Origin: Lentimonas sp. CC4
GTDB lineage: Bacteria; Verrucomicrobiota; Verrucomicrobiia; Opitutales; Coraliomargaritaceae
Assembly: GCF_902728235.1 (NCBI RefSeq)
Contig: NZ_CACVBO010000001.1
Span: 62,001-126,000, forward strand
Length of the DNA: 64,000 nt
Direction: 5' to 3'
A program made the position numbers and the translations under genes. Shown in pieces: positions 44,813 to 53,173 of this stretch (position 1 is its first letter; every line of letters starts with the position of its first letter). The notes below the pieces were generated by a model. The model searched no databases. It was given only the letters and a program-made list of their open reading frames with translations, and had not been told where the DNA came from.

Positions 44813-45085
44813 ATGAAACTAAAAATCACCACACTACTCTTTCTCAGCGCAATCACAGCATTCGCTGCAACAGATAATGACGAGCGAGGCAGAGGCGACC
44901 GTAAACCACCTAGCCCAGAAGAATTCATCGAACGACTGGACGCTGATGGTGACGGCAAAGTCTCACAAGACGAATTTGACGGACCCGATGAGCACTTCAC
45001 TAAATGCGACTCGGATGGAGACGGTTATATCACCGAAGACGAAGCTCCTTCGGGACCGCCACCACGTGGCAAAAAAGACAGATAG
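44813..45085 (+). CDS. Secreted EF-hand calcium-binding protein
   Basis: 90 residues. Signal peptide MKLKITTLLFLSAITAFAA, then an RGDR-type linker and two canonical EF-hand loops with all ligands: DADGDGKVSQDE (43-54) and DSDGDGYITEDE (66-77). The tail PSGPPPRGKKDR echoes the Arg/Pro-rich stretch in the kinase sensor domain. A Shine-Dalgarno AAAGGA lies before the ATG. Divergent from the two-component genes, an arrangement suggesting the kinase and this protein act in one pathway, possibly cation sensing or buffering. Confidence 0.88.
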   Translation: MKLKITTLLFLSAITAFAATDNDERGRGDRKPPSPEEFIERLDADGDGKVSQDEFDGPDEHFTKCDSDGDGYITEDEAPSGPPPRGKKDR

Positions 45086-45100
45086 ATAGGCAGAGAAGCA

Positions 45101-45157
45101 AGCCCGCCCATGGATGAGAATTTAGAGGTATTTACTCACCGTGGGCGGGCTCTTTTT
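45101..45157 (+). terminator. Terminator after the EF-hand gene
   Basis: AGCCCGCCCA (45101-45110) pairs with TGGGCGGGCT (45142-45151); a 31-base loop; then CTTTTT. Long loop but very strong GC stem. Confidence 0.75.
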
Positions 45158-45175
45158 ATGAGGGAGGAGATCATT

Positions 45176-45331
45176 ATGGGAATTGAACGAATCGACGGAT
45201 GTATCGGCTGCGGCTCCTGCGCATTGGCGTGCCCGACCGACGTAATCCGTATCAATGAAACTACGCACTTCGTTGATGCGCAAAGAATCACGCGGCAGCC
45301 ACTACCGCGAGGACTACCCCGACCGCAATGA
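45176..45331 (+). pseudogene. Truncated 4Fe-4S ferredoxin gene
   Basis: Starts properly: Shine-Dalgarno GGGAGGAG ahead of ATG 45176, then MGIERIDGCIGCGSCALACP TDVIR, one complete CxxCxxCxxxCP cluster motif. After NETTHFVD the frame turns into non-homologous residues (QRITRQPLPRGLPRPQ) and stops; the second cluster motif of the family is missing. The 3' half has been deleted and fused to the end of a flavoprotein gene in another frame (next entry). Confidence 0.72.
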
Positions 45332-45419
45332 CAAGGATTGGCTCTGTTGGATTAAGATCAAACAAGCCCCCTCAGGCAGCATGGAACTCATCAAACACCC
45401 GATTCCTACAACCGCCTAG
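45276..45419 (+). pseudogene. C-terminal remnant of a fumarate reductase/AprA-like flavoprotein
   Basis: In a different frame from the ferredoxin stub, 47 codons read MRKESRGSHYREDYPDRNDK, then DWLCWIKIKQAPSGSMELIK and HPIPTTA-stop. ESRGSHYREDYP is the signature near the C-terminus of the succinate dehydrogenase/fumarate reductase/adenylylsulfate reductase flavoprotein family. Order ferredoxin then flavoprotein recalls aprBA. One internal deletion removed the end of the first and nearly all of the second gene. Confidence 0.7.
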
Positions 45420-45798
45420 GGCTGTGCCAATTTGGAGGCCGCTGTTTCATTCTTAAAAGAGTAGTTAGACGGAGGTCTTCCGTAGATGGCGAAGCAAGTC
45501 AGGAGGGAGGAGTTAGAAGCTGAGCATCAGTGTTTTATGGCGTCTTAGACGCTCGCTAAATGGCTTCGCCCTTCCACCTTCGCTTGACAAGCTACGGCGG
45601 ACAAGTCGGTTGCACCCAAGGGCATAATAAAGTGTCGCTGCGCTCGGCAAGCGGCTATAGGAGAATCTACAAAGGACTCATAATCAAAGACTAACTCCTG
45701 ACTCCTAACTTCTAACTCCTGAATCTAGGTTCATCTAAGAAACATTTCATTTTCCATGCACCTCCTTATCGCATTTCGGCGCATATTGTGCTTATATA
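45420..45798. other. Gene-free, repeat-rich stretch
   Basis: No coding frame. Contains a REP-like copy on the minus strand (45468-45503, GACGGAGGTCTTCCGTAGAT...), a GGAGGGAGGAGTTAGAAGC...CAGTGTTTTAT copy (45502-45538) shared with 36799-36842, TTGACAAGCTACGGCGGACA (45588-45607), and a TAACTCCTGACTCCTAACTT word run (about 45694-45722). Confidence 0.6.
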
Positions 45799-48636
45799 AT
45801 GAGTTCTAGAATCAATCTTCGACTCATCGACACTATGCGCAAAGCACTGAAAATTTCCGGCATCCTCTTCATCCTCTATGTTCTCACTGGATTTCTAATT
45901 CTGCCGTTTGCGATCAAGTTCTTCGGTCAACGCGCCTTACAAAAGCAATTTGGTGAATCAGCAGCGATCCAGAAGGTGACAGCCAACCCTTTCACTTGGA
46001 AACTCGCCATCGAAGGGCTCACCTTGAATGACCCTGCCGAGCAATGGTCACTGCAACTCGCAAGTGCTAGCGTCGATGTCAGCGCCGCTACGGTTTATAA
46101 ATTCCACCCAGTCTTTGATGCGATTGTCATCGACACTCCAGACATCGGATATGTGCGCACTCAATCGGAGCCAGAAGAAACTCCGACCATCGAAGAAGAG
46201 CCCGCAGGTGATTGGCGCGAGGCGCTGGCCGACATCAATACCCTTGAGCTCCCTAAGATCCAAATTGACCTCTTTCAAATCCAGCATGGCAGCATCGACT
46301 TTCGCGATGAGTCCAACGCCGAAGTCTACTCACAGGTGATCACACCGATCAACTTAACGCTCCACGAGTTCACCACCGCAGTTGAAAATGAGGACGTCAT
46401 CCGCTTCTCAGCAGAAACAGAGCAAGGCACCGCACTGCAATTTGAAGCCACCTTGACCGAAAACCCCATGACCTTAAGCGGCTTGATCGAACTGTCAGGA
46501 TTCGACATCAGCCGCCTCTCCCCTTACTACAAGCAATACACACAGTTCGAACTAGCCAGTGCCGTCTTCGGCATGCGCTTCGATTACCGAATCGACCTCT
46601 CTGACCTCGATCATTTGCTCGTCCTCTCTGCTGGCCGACTCGAACTCACCGACATCCTCTGTCGTCCACTCACCGGTGAAGATCGAGTGATCTCACTGAA
46701 CACCGCTCGGCTCGACGGCATACAGTTCAAATTCCCGCAACTCGACCTACAAGTCGACAAAGTCACCCTACAAGACGGCGAAACACGTATCGCTCGCAGC
46801 GCCGATGGATCAATCAACCTACTCCGTCTCGTTGGCAGCGCCGAAGCACCAGTCGCAGACGAAGCACCAGCTCCGACGACGAGCGAGCCTACAGACGAAG
46901 CAACCGCACTGACCTACCACTTCGACAGCATCGAAATCCTCGACTACCAAATCGCATGGGCCGACGCGCTCACCTCTGGCGAAGCCAACGTCACCATCGA
47001 CATTCCACGCGCCGAGATCAAAGGCGCGTCCTCTGACCTATCTTCCCCCTTCACCGTGTCAGCCGATTATGGATTTGGTGAAACGGGAAGCGCTCATATC
47101 GAAGGATCCGTCATCCCCGAAGGCGCTCAAATCGACCTCGATCTAGAAGTTTCCACCTTCCCGCTCACCCTGCTCGCCAACTACGCACAGGAATTTGGGC
47201 AACTCACACTCAAGAGCGGCACAGTCGACTTTGACGGTAAATTACAAAGCCAACCTGACGACCGACTACAAGTCACAGGTGCCGTTAACGTCACCGACTT
47301 TGACATGGCGACAGAAACGCCCAACGACCTCCAAGCGGGTTGGCAAGCACTCGACATCACAGGCATCGACGTGATGACGAATCCCATCGCCGTAAAAATC
47401 GAGCAGATCACTCTAAATGCGCCGAAGAGTCAGCTACGCCTACCAGCGACATCCTCTGGTGCCGAACCGCAAAGCACAGAATCAACCGAAAGCGCATCGA
47501 CCTCAGAGTCGGCTCCTCTGGATCTACTGATTAACAATATCAACATCCAGTCTGGCTCATTCACCTTGATCGACGAAAGCGTGCAACCCGCAGGTGAATT
47601 CAAGATCGAGCAAACCGAACTGAAATTAGGCCACCTCAGCTTCAATTCCCCGCAACCCACAGCACTCGACTTAACAGCTTTGGTAAACCAGAGCCATCTC
47701 ACTGTAAAAGGGCAGCTCTACCCCGCTAATCCGAAACAGGACTCCACTCTAAAAATTAATATGACCGGGCTGACATTGCCTACATTCTCATCCTATTCGG
47801 GCAAATCCGTCGGCCGAAAAATCGACAACGGCGTCTTCGCTCTCGATGCCCACTGGACCATCAAAGACAGCAAACTCAAAGCCAGTAACAAAATCCTGAT
47901 CGATCAAATGAGCTTTGGCGACAAAGTCGACAGCGACACCGCGGTAACCTTACCACTCGATCTGGCGATCACCCTGCTGAAAGGCGTCAATGGCGAGATG
48001 GATCTCTCACTTCCACTATCGGGTGACCTTAGCGACCCCAAGGCCAGCGTGTGGCAAATCGTGCGCACCGCAGTGGTGGGTCTCGTTACCAACGTCGCCG
48101 CGGCACCCTTCAAACTACTCTCCAACTTAGTCGGCTCTGAAGCTGATCTCTCGCAAGTCCTCTTTGAACCCAACAGTAGTCAACTCAACGCCGACTCCAT
48201 CGAGCGCCTCAATGCAATCGCCAAGGCACTCAAAGCACGTCCCCAAATTTCGCTCAGTCTAACGCCCACGCTCTCAAACGAAGACGACACTGAACTGGCC
48301 AAAGAAGCGTTACGCGCTAAGCTACTCGCCGACTCTAAGGACACGGACGACGCGACTTATCAGAAGCACGTCGCAAAAGCTTACAAAGCAAAACAAAAAG
48401 CCAGCGGGACTACATCAGCCCACGAGACTGCTGAACCCAGCCTCACACAAATGGAAATTAGCCTACTAGCCGACACCGAAGTCCCGTCCAGCGCCCGCAA
48501 ACAACTCGCGCAAGCCCGCGTCGCTGCGGTAGAAAGCTACCTAAGCACCACCAGCGAGATTGAAGATGAGCGTTTATCTAGCCAAACCTTTGATCCTGAA
48601 AATCAATCCGCCAGCGTGCAGTTTGAGTTAAAATAA
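45799..48636 (+). CDS. DUF748/AsmA-like envelope protein
   Basis: 945 residues (ATG 45799; ATG 45835, MRKALKISGILFIL, is an equally good start). One N-terminal membrane helix, then a long beta-rich repeat region typical of DUF748/AsmA-like proteins (opening with FLILPFAIKFFGQRALQKQF and LTLNDPAEQWSLQLASASVD). Thr/Glu/Ala-rich linkers occur at about 350-372 and 552-572. A conserved end around 700-790 is followed by an OmpA-like phrase FEPNSSQLNADSIERLNAIA. AsmA-like proteins are implicated in lipid transport to the outer membrane. Monocistronic, preceded by a repeat-rich gap. Confidence 0.82.
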   Translation: MSSRINLRLIDTMRKALKISGILFILYVLTGFLILPFAIKFFGQRALQKQFGESAAIQKVTANPFTWKLAIEGLTLNDPAEQWSLQLASASVDVSAATVYKFHPVFDAIVIDTPDIGYVRTQSEPEETPTIEEEPAGDWREALADINTLELPKIQIDLFQIQHGSIDFRDESNAEVYSQVITPINLTLHEFTTAVENEDVIRFSAETEQGTALQFEATLTENPMTLSGLIELSGFDISRLSPYYKQYTQFELASAVFGMRFDYRIDLSDLDHLLVLSAGRLELTDILCRPLTGEDRVISLNTARLDGIQFKFPQLDLQVDKVTLQDGETRIARSADGSINLLRLVGSAEAPVADEAPAPTTSEPTDEATALTYHFDSIEILDYQIAWADALTSGEANVTIDIPRAEIKGASSDLSSPFTVSADYGFGETGSAHIEGSVIPEGAQIDLDLEVSTFPLTLLANYAQEFGQLTLKSGTVDFDGKLQSQPDDRLQVTGAVNVTDFDMATETPNDLQAGWQALDITGIDVMTNPIAVKIEQITLNAPKSQLRLPATSSGAEPQSTESTESASTSESAPLDLLINNINIQSGSFTLIDESVQPAGEFKIEQTELKLGHLSFNSPQPTALDLTALVNQSHLTVKGQLYPANPKQDSTLKINMTGLTLPTFSSYSGKSVGRKIDNGVFALDAHWTIKDSKLKASNKILIDQMSFGDKVDSDTAVTLPLDLAITLLKGVNGEMDLSLPLSGDLSDPKASVWQIVRTAVVGLVTNVAAAPFKLLSNLVGSEADLSQVLFEPNSSQLNADSIERLNAIAKALKARPQISLSLTPTLSNEDDTELAKEALRAKLLADSKDTDDATYQKHVAKAYKAKQKASGTTSAHETAEPSLTQMEISLLADTEVPSSARKQLAQARVAAVESYLSTTSEIEDERLSSQTFDPENQSASVQFELK

Positions 48637-48869
48637 GTGGGCCACATCGTGATTCGTCAAAAGTGCATTCCATATATTTAGCGCCTCGACCGTAGGGGCT
48701 TTGTTTGTCCCAGACCATGAGCTTGTCGAATTGGCGAAGACCGCGCAAAGGCCACACGCGCACGAGGTTCCGCAACGCCCCAACCGCTCGCGAGTGCCGC
48801 AAGCAGCACCCCTACAAAAATTAGAGCCCGTCAAGGCGCACGATTCTCAATTCGCAGCAGCCGTGGACC

Positions 48870-50111
48870 TCAGTCGAAATACAATTGCTCGCGTGTGATC
48901 ACCGTTTCGACCTGCGTGACGTCCGTGCTCTTATTGCCACGTAGCACTTGCACGGTCACCTCCGTGCCGGGCTCACCTCTGATATACTCCACCACGTCTT
49001 CCAAACTGCGCCCAAAGGTATCAATCGGCTCTCCACCGTTTTCAATCACACCAACAATCCGATCCCCTCGCCTCAGGCCATTACTAGAGCGAACGACATT
49101 CGCGACTTCAGGGAACCCATCCCGACTAGTAATGGAGACACCGATACCACGCGGCGTCATCTCATAAATCACATCGTGTGCCAAAGCCTGCTCTTCAGGA
49201 GTCGCCAACGAATCCGCCCACTCTAAAGCCACCTCCGTATTCATGACACGCCGAGCGGCAAGTGCCTCAATTGCCCCCGCACGAAGCTTCGGGTCTTGGA
49301 TGTCTGAAAGGGCTTGCTCTAGACCCCTGGCATCTGAGCGTGAATATTGAGTGAACAACTCACGAATGGCACCCGCGCCAAAAGACTCCGGGTTCGCCAT
49401 CCCCCACTCAACGGCAGCATTCAAATCACTCTGCGCCATCGTCGTCAGTAACGTATCGCTATATTGCGCCCGCTCCCAAGGCGTCCACCCCGCAGTTGCT
49501 AACAATAAATCATCAGGCGAATGCTCAGCGAGCTCTGCCGCGGCCAGCTCCGAAAAGATCGCTGCCCGCATCGGGCTATCCGTGTTCGACGCTTTCCATG
49601 CGTTGCGAATCTCTGGATTAGACAGTTGCCCGATCACCTGACTCAGCGACACCTCCTGTGGGATGCTCCCCCCTTGCAAAGCACTGATCTGAACTACGTT
49701 AAACAACTGCTCCTTTTCAGAATCCGACAAACTCGAATCATCCTCAATCCATGCCAAAACCATGTTTTGCAGCTCCTCGGTAAAGCGGCCCCGCTGCTGG
49801 ATCTGTTGACAATTAAAAATCGCTTCTGAAGGTTTCATCAGTTGAGCCCCTGAGGCCGCCTCGATTTCCAATGTCGCGGGCTCGACGATTTCAAGCTCCA
49901 CTTCTTCGAGCTCCACCAGAGGCTCAATCACATCAACAGACATAGCTGCCTGCTCTCTGGCCCCTGGCACACGCACCACGGTCTCAGCTGGTGAACTAAA
50001 GAAACCACGCAGTCCAAAACCAAGCATGAAGCACACGAAACCAACGATCGCGAATGGGAAAAACTTCAACATCCCAACAAAGAAGCATATCACTCCATAC
50101 GATACAAACAC
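48870..50111 (-). CDS. Membrane-anchored PDZ-domain protein
   Basis: 413 residues (GTG 50111 with AAGG seven bases upstream; ATG 50072 possible). N-terminal helix (about 14-36, LKFFPFAIVGFVCFMLGFGL), acidic Glu/Val-rich linker (about 50-85), a helical repeat-like middle (about 95-320; WGMANPESFGAGAIRELFTQ, GAIEALAARRVMNTEVALEW), and a C-terminal PDZ (about 325-400; GIGVSITSRDG, GLRRGDRIVGVIE, VEYIRGEPGTEVTVQVLRG). No protease triad, so probably an adaptor or scaffold. Confidence 0.75.
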   Translation of the reverse strand: MFVSYGVICFFVGMLKFFPFAIVGFVCFMLGFGLRGFFSSPAETVVRVPGAREQAAMSVDVIEPLVELEEVELEIVEPATLEIEAASGAQLMKPSEAIFNCQQIQQRGRFTEELQNMVLAWIEDDSSLSDSEKEQLFNVVQISALQGGSIPQEVSLSQVIGQLSNPEIRNAWKASNTDSPMRAAIFSELAAAELAEHSPDDLLLATAGWTPWERAQYSDTLLTTMAQSDLNAAVEWGMANPESFGAGAIRELFTQYSRSDARGLEQALSDIQDPKLRAGAIEALAARRVMNTEVALEWADSLATPEEQALAHDVIYEMTPRGIGVSITSRDGFPEVANVVRSSNGLRRGDRIVGVIENGGEPIDTFGRSLEDVVEYIRGEPGTEVTVQVLRGNKSTDVTQVETVITREQLYFD

Positions 50112-50198
50112 TAGTGCCTTAACTCTCGCGCCATGTCGTATTTATCTGTTTCTCGAAAGACTTCGAATAGCTGAAGTATTTTGGATTTTGGTCGGCAT

Positions 50199-50304
50199 GA
50201 ACGTCGAACATCGAACGTGAAACGTCCAATTTTGAATAGAAATCCGCGTTTCATTCCAATGTGCATAGGACGTTCGATGTTAAAATTTCAAAGTTCGATG
50301 TTAG
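50199..50304. repeat. Bipartite GAACGTCGAAC element (copy D4)
   Basis: Left arm 50199-50237 (GAACGTCGAACATCGAACGT...), spacer 32 bp, right arm 50270-50304 (ACGTTCGATGTTAAAATTTC...). 106 bp in total, the same as the copy inside hrpA. Confidence 0.85.
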
Positions 50305-50699
50305 TAGCCAAACCATAGGATTTGCGAAGTCTTGAATGTTACAGGCTACTATACTGGCGCTCATCATTATTTGTGATTTTGAATGCGAAACAAAACCGTT
50401 GATGGGATATGCCAAAATACAAGCGTATTGGAGACGCAGGTTTAACTTATAATCCTAGATTCGGCAGCTGGCATGAGCTCTGATTCTTAAACCGTTAATG
50501 GACATTTATTAACGTCAATCCGACCCACTGTAAAAATGGCGAATGGGCGATGCCTAGTTAGAGACGTCACGCAAGTATTTAAACAGTATGTATTTAAGGT
50601 CTCAGATTAACATGCATTCACGTTTATTAACGGTTCAACTCATCTTTTTAGGATAATATAGCGATCATACCCGACAACTGCACCAGAGCCGCTGCGCGG

Positions 50700-50797
50700 G
50701 TCCGCTTAACGACGCTTAACAATCACACTGAGTTCAAAAAACAGAAAATTAGTCTGGTTAAGGACACATCAGAGTGGTTAAGCGTCGTTAAGCGGAC
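50700..50797. repeat. Perfect 21-bp inverted repeat with 56-bp loop
   Basis: The arm at 50700-50720 and its exact complement at 50777-50797. Each arm holds two tandem CGCTTAAC boxes (GTCCGCTTAAC then GACGCTTAAC). The loop contains a further GGTTAAG. It lies about 175 bp upstream of the next gene. Confidence 0.85.
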
Positions 50798-50971
50798 TAA
50801 ATGGCAGAGCATCAGTCAGTGTCATTTTCACTAATTATGATGCGCGTGAGTATAGTCGTCACTCCTGGATTGCACAGAAACAGCACAGTCACGATCGACG
50901 CTGAAACTTTAAAGAAACGGACACGATAGGAGCAACAGGCCACTGATGGTCTATAATTCAAACGTTTCCCC

Positions 50972-52072
50972 ATGACCACTTACTTTTCTTATTTCGTTGC
51001 TCTGTTTTCCCTGCTGGCACTGACCTGCCTTAATAGTCAGGCGCAACCAAGTAACAACGTCTACCGCGGCACATTACCGGATTTGAATGCAGTCTTGCCC
51101 GACGGTTCCCCCATCAAGCTTCGAGAACTCACTCAAGGGAAATACACGGTTCTTTCAGCAGGCTGCCTCACCTGCCCCGAATTCCACAAAGCCTACCGTG
51201 AAGTGGAAGCAGCAGCGGCCGATTACACCCCCAAAGGCGTGCAATTTTTCTTTGTCTATAAATCACTACGCCACCCCGAGCATAGCGGATACTTACAACC
51301 TCAAAATATGCCAGAGCGACTCTTGCAGATGGAAGCTGCCAAGCAAAAGCTCGAAACCACAGTGCCTTGGATCGTCGACACAATGGACAATGAGATGCGC
51401 GAAGCACTTGGTATCGGAGCCAATTCGGTCTACCTCATTTCACCCGACGGCGAAGTCGTCTATGCCTCCAGTCGATTAAAAGCGGAGAGCCTACGTAGCG
51501 CACTCGTCAAACATGTCGGAGCGATCAAACAGGTCACATCCGCAGACGACCTAAACTTGCCACGTATCTCGCGCCCCAGTCGAATCGTGAATGAAGATAA
51601 CGACCTACAGGTGAAACGCCCTGATGGCTTAACGATCCTTAAGATCACCCCAGAAAAACCAGAAGAGACCTACTACGTAAAGCTACGGGTCGAAGCGGAG
51701 AAAGAGTTACTAGAGACGGGCACTGGCCGTCTATTTCTAGGCTTCTACCCAGACCCCATCCACGAGGCACACTGGAATAATCTGACTGAGCCGATGCAAT
51801 ACACACTGACGCTACCCAACGGGGTCGAAGCAACGCCTGCCAAGGATCAAGCCGTCAAAGGCCCTGGCGACACGGATACACAGCCGCGCCAATTTTGGGT
51901 ATCAGTGAAAGCCGACAAGCCCATCGACAGCATTCAACTGAAGTTAGATTACTTCGCCTGCACCGATTCGCTCTGTCTTGCGTTAACGCAATCCTATACG
52001 ATTCATTTCGAGCCGATCAACGATGGCTCACGCACCTTCGGCATGAATCGTGGGTCAAAGAGGAAAAAGTGA
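50972..52072 (+). CDS. Secreted thioredoxin-fold (deiodinase/redoxin-like) protein with extra C-terminal domain
   Basis: 366 residues. Signal peptide (MTTYFSYFVALFSLLALTCL, cleaved near QA|QPS). The thioredoxin-fold domain (about 35-185) carries a CxxC at 65-68 (AGCLTCPEF) and VQFFFVYKSLRHPEHSGYLQ, the layout of the iodothyronine deiodinase-like redoxin family, where the first position is often Sec or Cys. The C-terminal half (about 215-350) is a beta-rich domain with a second Cys pair (FACTDSLC), like the thiol:disulfide interchange N-domain. Probably a periplasmic thiol oxidoreductase. Confidence 0.75.
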   Translation: MTTYFSYFVALFSLLALTCLNSQAQPSNNVYRGTLPDLNAVLPDGSPIKLRELTQGKYTVLSAGCLTCPEFHKAYREVEAAAADYTPKGVQFFFVYKSLRHPEHSGYLQPQNMPERLLQMEAAKQKLETTVPWIVDTMDNEMREALGIGANSVYLISPDGEVVYASSRLKAESLRSALVKHVGAIKQVTSADDLNLPRISRPSRIVNEDNDLQVKRPDGLTILKITPEKPEETYYVKLRVEAEKELLETGTGRLFLGFYPDPIHEAHWNNLTEPMQYTLTLPNGVEATPAKDQAVKGPGDTDTQPRQFWVSVKADKPIDSIQLKLDYFACTDSLCLALTQSYTIHFEPINDGSRTFGMNRGSKRKK

Positions 52073-52543
52073 GAGCGTGAACGGATTGAGGAGCAGAGCG
52101 AAGCCATTCAATTGTAGGGGTGTTGCGATTCGACGGTCTCAAAAATACAGGATTAAGATTATGAGTAAGATTACGATTATGACGTCGAAATCCTTTTATC
52201 TCTATTTGTGAGACTGTCTCCGATGCGACGCGTCAGCCCGACTCACAAGACGAAAGAAGGATTCACCACGAAGGTCACGAAGACACGGAGGTGAAAAACT
52301 GCGAACAAGAGCAGAGCAAACGCTCAGAGCTATAAAAGTGATACAGACATTGCTGCGCCATCTACGGCAGAGCTTCGTCCTGTCCGTCCACAGCACCCAA
52401 GTCACTACCCCCAAGTGTAGCGGCCCCCGAACCTGTCAGGGCGCAGCTTTTTCGGAGCAAGATATCAACCCATCCGAGTTCTTCACTTCATAAATCGACA
52501 TTGTCCCTCTTGACGTTTCTCCTAAATGCCTGCAAGTTCATTA
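52073..52543. other. Gene-free, repeat-rich stretch
   Basis: Word repeats only: GGATTAAGATTATGAGTAAG run (about 52150), a CACCACGAAGGTCACGAAGA word (about 52264), and a REP-like 51-mer at 52338-52388 nearly identical to 34035-34085. Nothing coding recognised. Confidence 0.6.
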
Positions 52544-52561
52544 CATATTCATTATAATATG
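52544..52561. promoter_or_regulatory. Candidate DinJ/RelB autoregulatory operator
   Basis: Inverted repeat CATATT-N6-AATATG overlapping a perfect -10 TATAAT (52553-52558), only three bases before the antitoxin ATG. RelB/DinJ antitoxins bind such dyads in their own promoters. Confidence 0.5.
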
Positions 52562-52563
52562 CA

Positions 52564-52809
52564 ATGAAAACACTACAAGTAAGAATTTCTGATGATTTAC
52601 GTTCGAATGCCGATGCCGTTCTCAATGAGATTGGCTTGGATATGCCAACGGCAATTCGTCTTTACTTGAACAAGATCGTTCAGACGAGAAGCATCCCTTT
52701 TTCCCTCGAGGCGCCGAATGACGTTGCTGTTGAAGCAATCAGCGTGGACGCGAGCACGCAAAAGAAGATGGATTCAGTCGCGAGCGGCTGGCGCAAGGCC
52801 AAGGTCTAA
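52564..52809 (+). CDS. RelB/DinJ-family antitoxin
   Basis: 81 residues. Ribbon-helix-helix N-terminus MKTLQVRISDDLRSNADAVL, then the DinJ signature IGLDMPTAIRLYLNKIVQTRSIPF. The C-terminal about 30 residues would wrap the toxin. The stop overlaps the next ATG (TAATG), as expected for an operon with a toxin, but no RelE/YafQ-type toxin follows; the downstream frames are short. Confidence 0.85.
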   Translation: MKTLQVRISDDLRSNADAVLNEIGLDMPTAIRLYLNKIVQTRSIPFSLEAPNDVAVEAISVDASTQKKMDSVASGWRKAKV

Positions 52810-52973
52810 TGTCACTCATCATTGGAGATTCCATTCGTCAGAGGGAATTCGGCACGGAGATTCCAGAGCCAGATCGCGAAGTGATCATTCGGTCTGCGAG
52901 AGTCGATCTGACGAGGGCGATTTGTTTCTACTTTTTTATCGAAATAAGAAGGATGCAGTCGGGGCAAATATGA
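52809..52973 (+). CDS. Small ORF coupled to the antitoxin, unknown
   Basis: 54 codons starting in the TAATG overlap: MSLIIGDSIRQREFGTEIPE..., then REVIIRSARVDLTRAICFYF. It does not resemble a RelE, YafQ or HicA toxin. Either a genuine small partner or the start of a toxin gene broken by a frameshift. The stop overlaps another ATG (ATGA at 52970). Confidence 0.4.
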   Translation: MSLIIGDSIRQREFGTEIPEPDREVIIRSARVDLTRAICFYFFIEIRRMQSGQI

Positions 52974-53071
52974 CGATTCAGAGCAAAGCATTCAAAACAC
53001 AGCTTGATAAGCATCTAAATAGTCTAAGAGATGACCTCGACTCTGGTAACTTCGAAGTGGTTGATCTCTGA
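52970..53071 (+). pseudogene. Possible C-terminal fragment of the lost toxin/partner gene
   Basis: 33 codons MTIQSKAFKTQLDKHLNSLR-DDLDSGNFEVVDL. The same frame is open leftwards and reads GDLFLLFYRNKKDAVGAN just before, which has good protein character, while further upstream it becomes Arg/Ser-rich and implausible. A frameshift within 52880-52930 joining this to the 52809 frame would explain both. Could also be a free-standing small gene. Confidence 0.35.
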
Positions 53072-53104
53072 ACGCTCCGTATTCACTTTTCCACATTTTC
53101 AGCG

Positions 53105-53172
53105 CCTGGATCATATCAATCGCAAACATAACGACATGACCACATTTCCATCCTTTGACCACATTTCCATCC
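53105..53172 (-). repeat. Left copy of the GGGTCATGTCATTACC repeat
   Basis: On the minus strand: GGATGGAAATGTGGTCA twice (period 19), then AAATGTGGTCATGTCGTTAT and GTTTGCGATTG. This aligns with the plus-strand repeat at 56158-56457 (AAATGGGGTCATGTCATTAC, CTTTGCATTGCG). Degenerate copies in opposite orientation thus bracket the cassette array; this copy directly truncates the recombinase fragment. Confidence 0.6.
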
Positions 53173-53173
53173 T

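Larger units (their letters stand above)
50112..50971. other. 860-bp gene-free stretch
   Basis: No gene found. Holds copy D4 of the GAACGTCGAAC element (50199-50304), a pair of sequences ATTTATTAACGTCAA (about 50505) and CGTTTATTAACGGTT (50621-50635), the word GTTCAACTCATCTTTTTAGG (50633-50652), and a perfect long inverted repeat (50700-50797). Could encode a structured RNA; unproven. Confidence 0.55.

Noticed and set aside
50700-50797. Plain intrinsic terminator
   Set aside because: 56-base loop and no T-tract, so it is not a standard terminator despite the strong inverted repeat.
52718-53071. 117-codon frame as an intact toxin gene
   Set aside because: First two thirds overlap the antitoxin and are Arg/Ser-rich; only the last about 50 codons look real.
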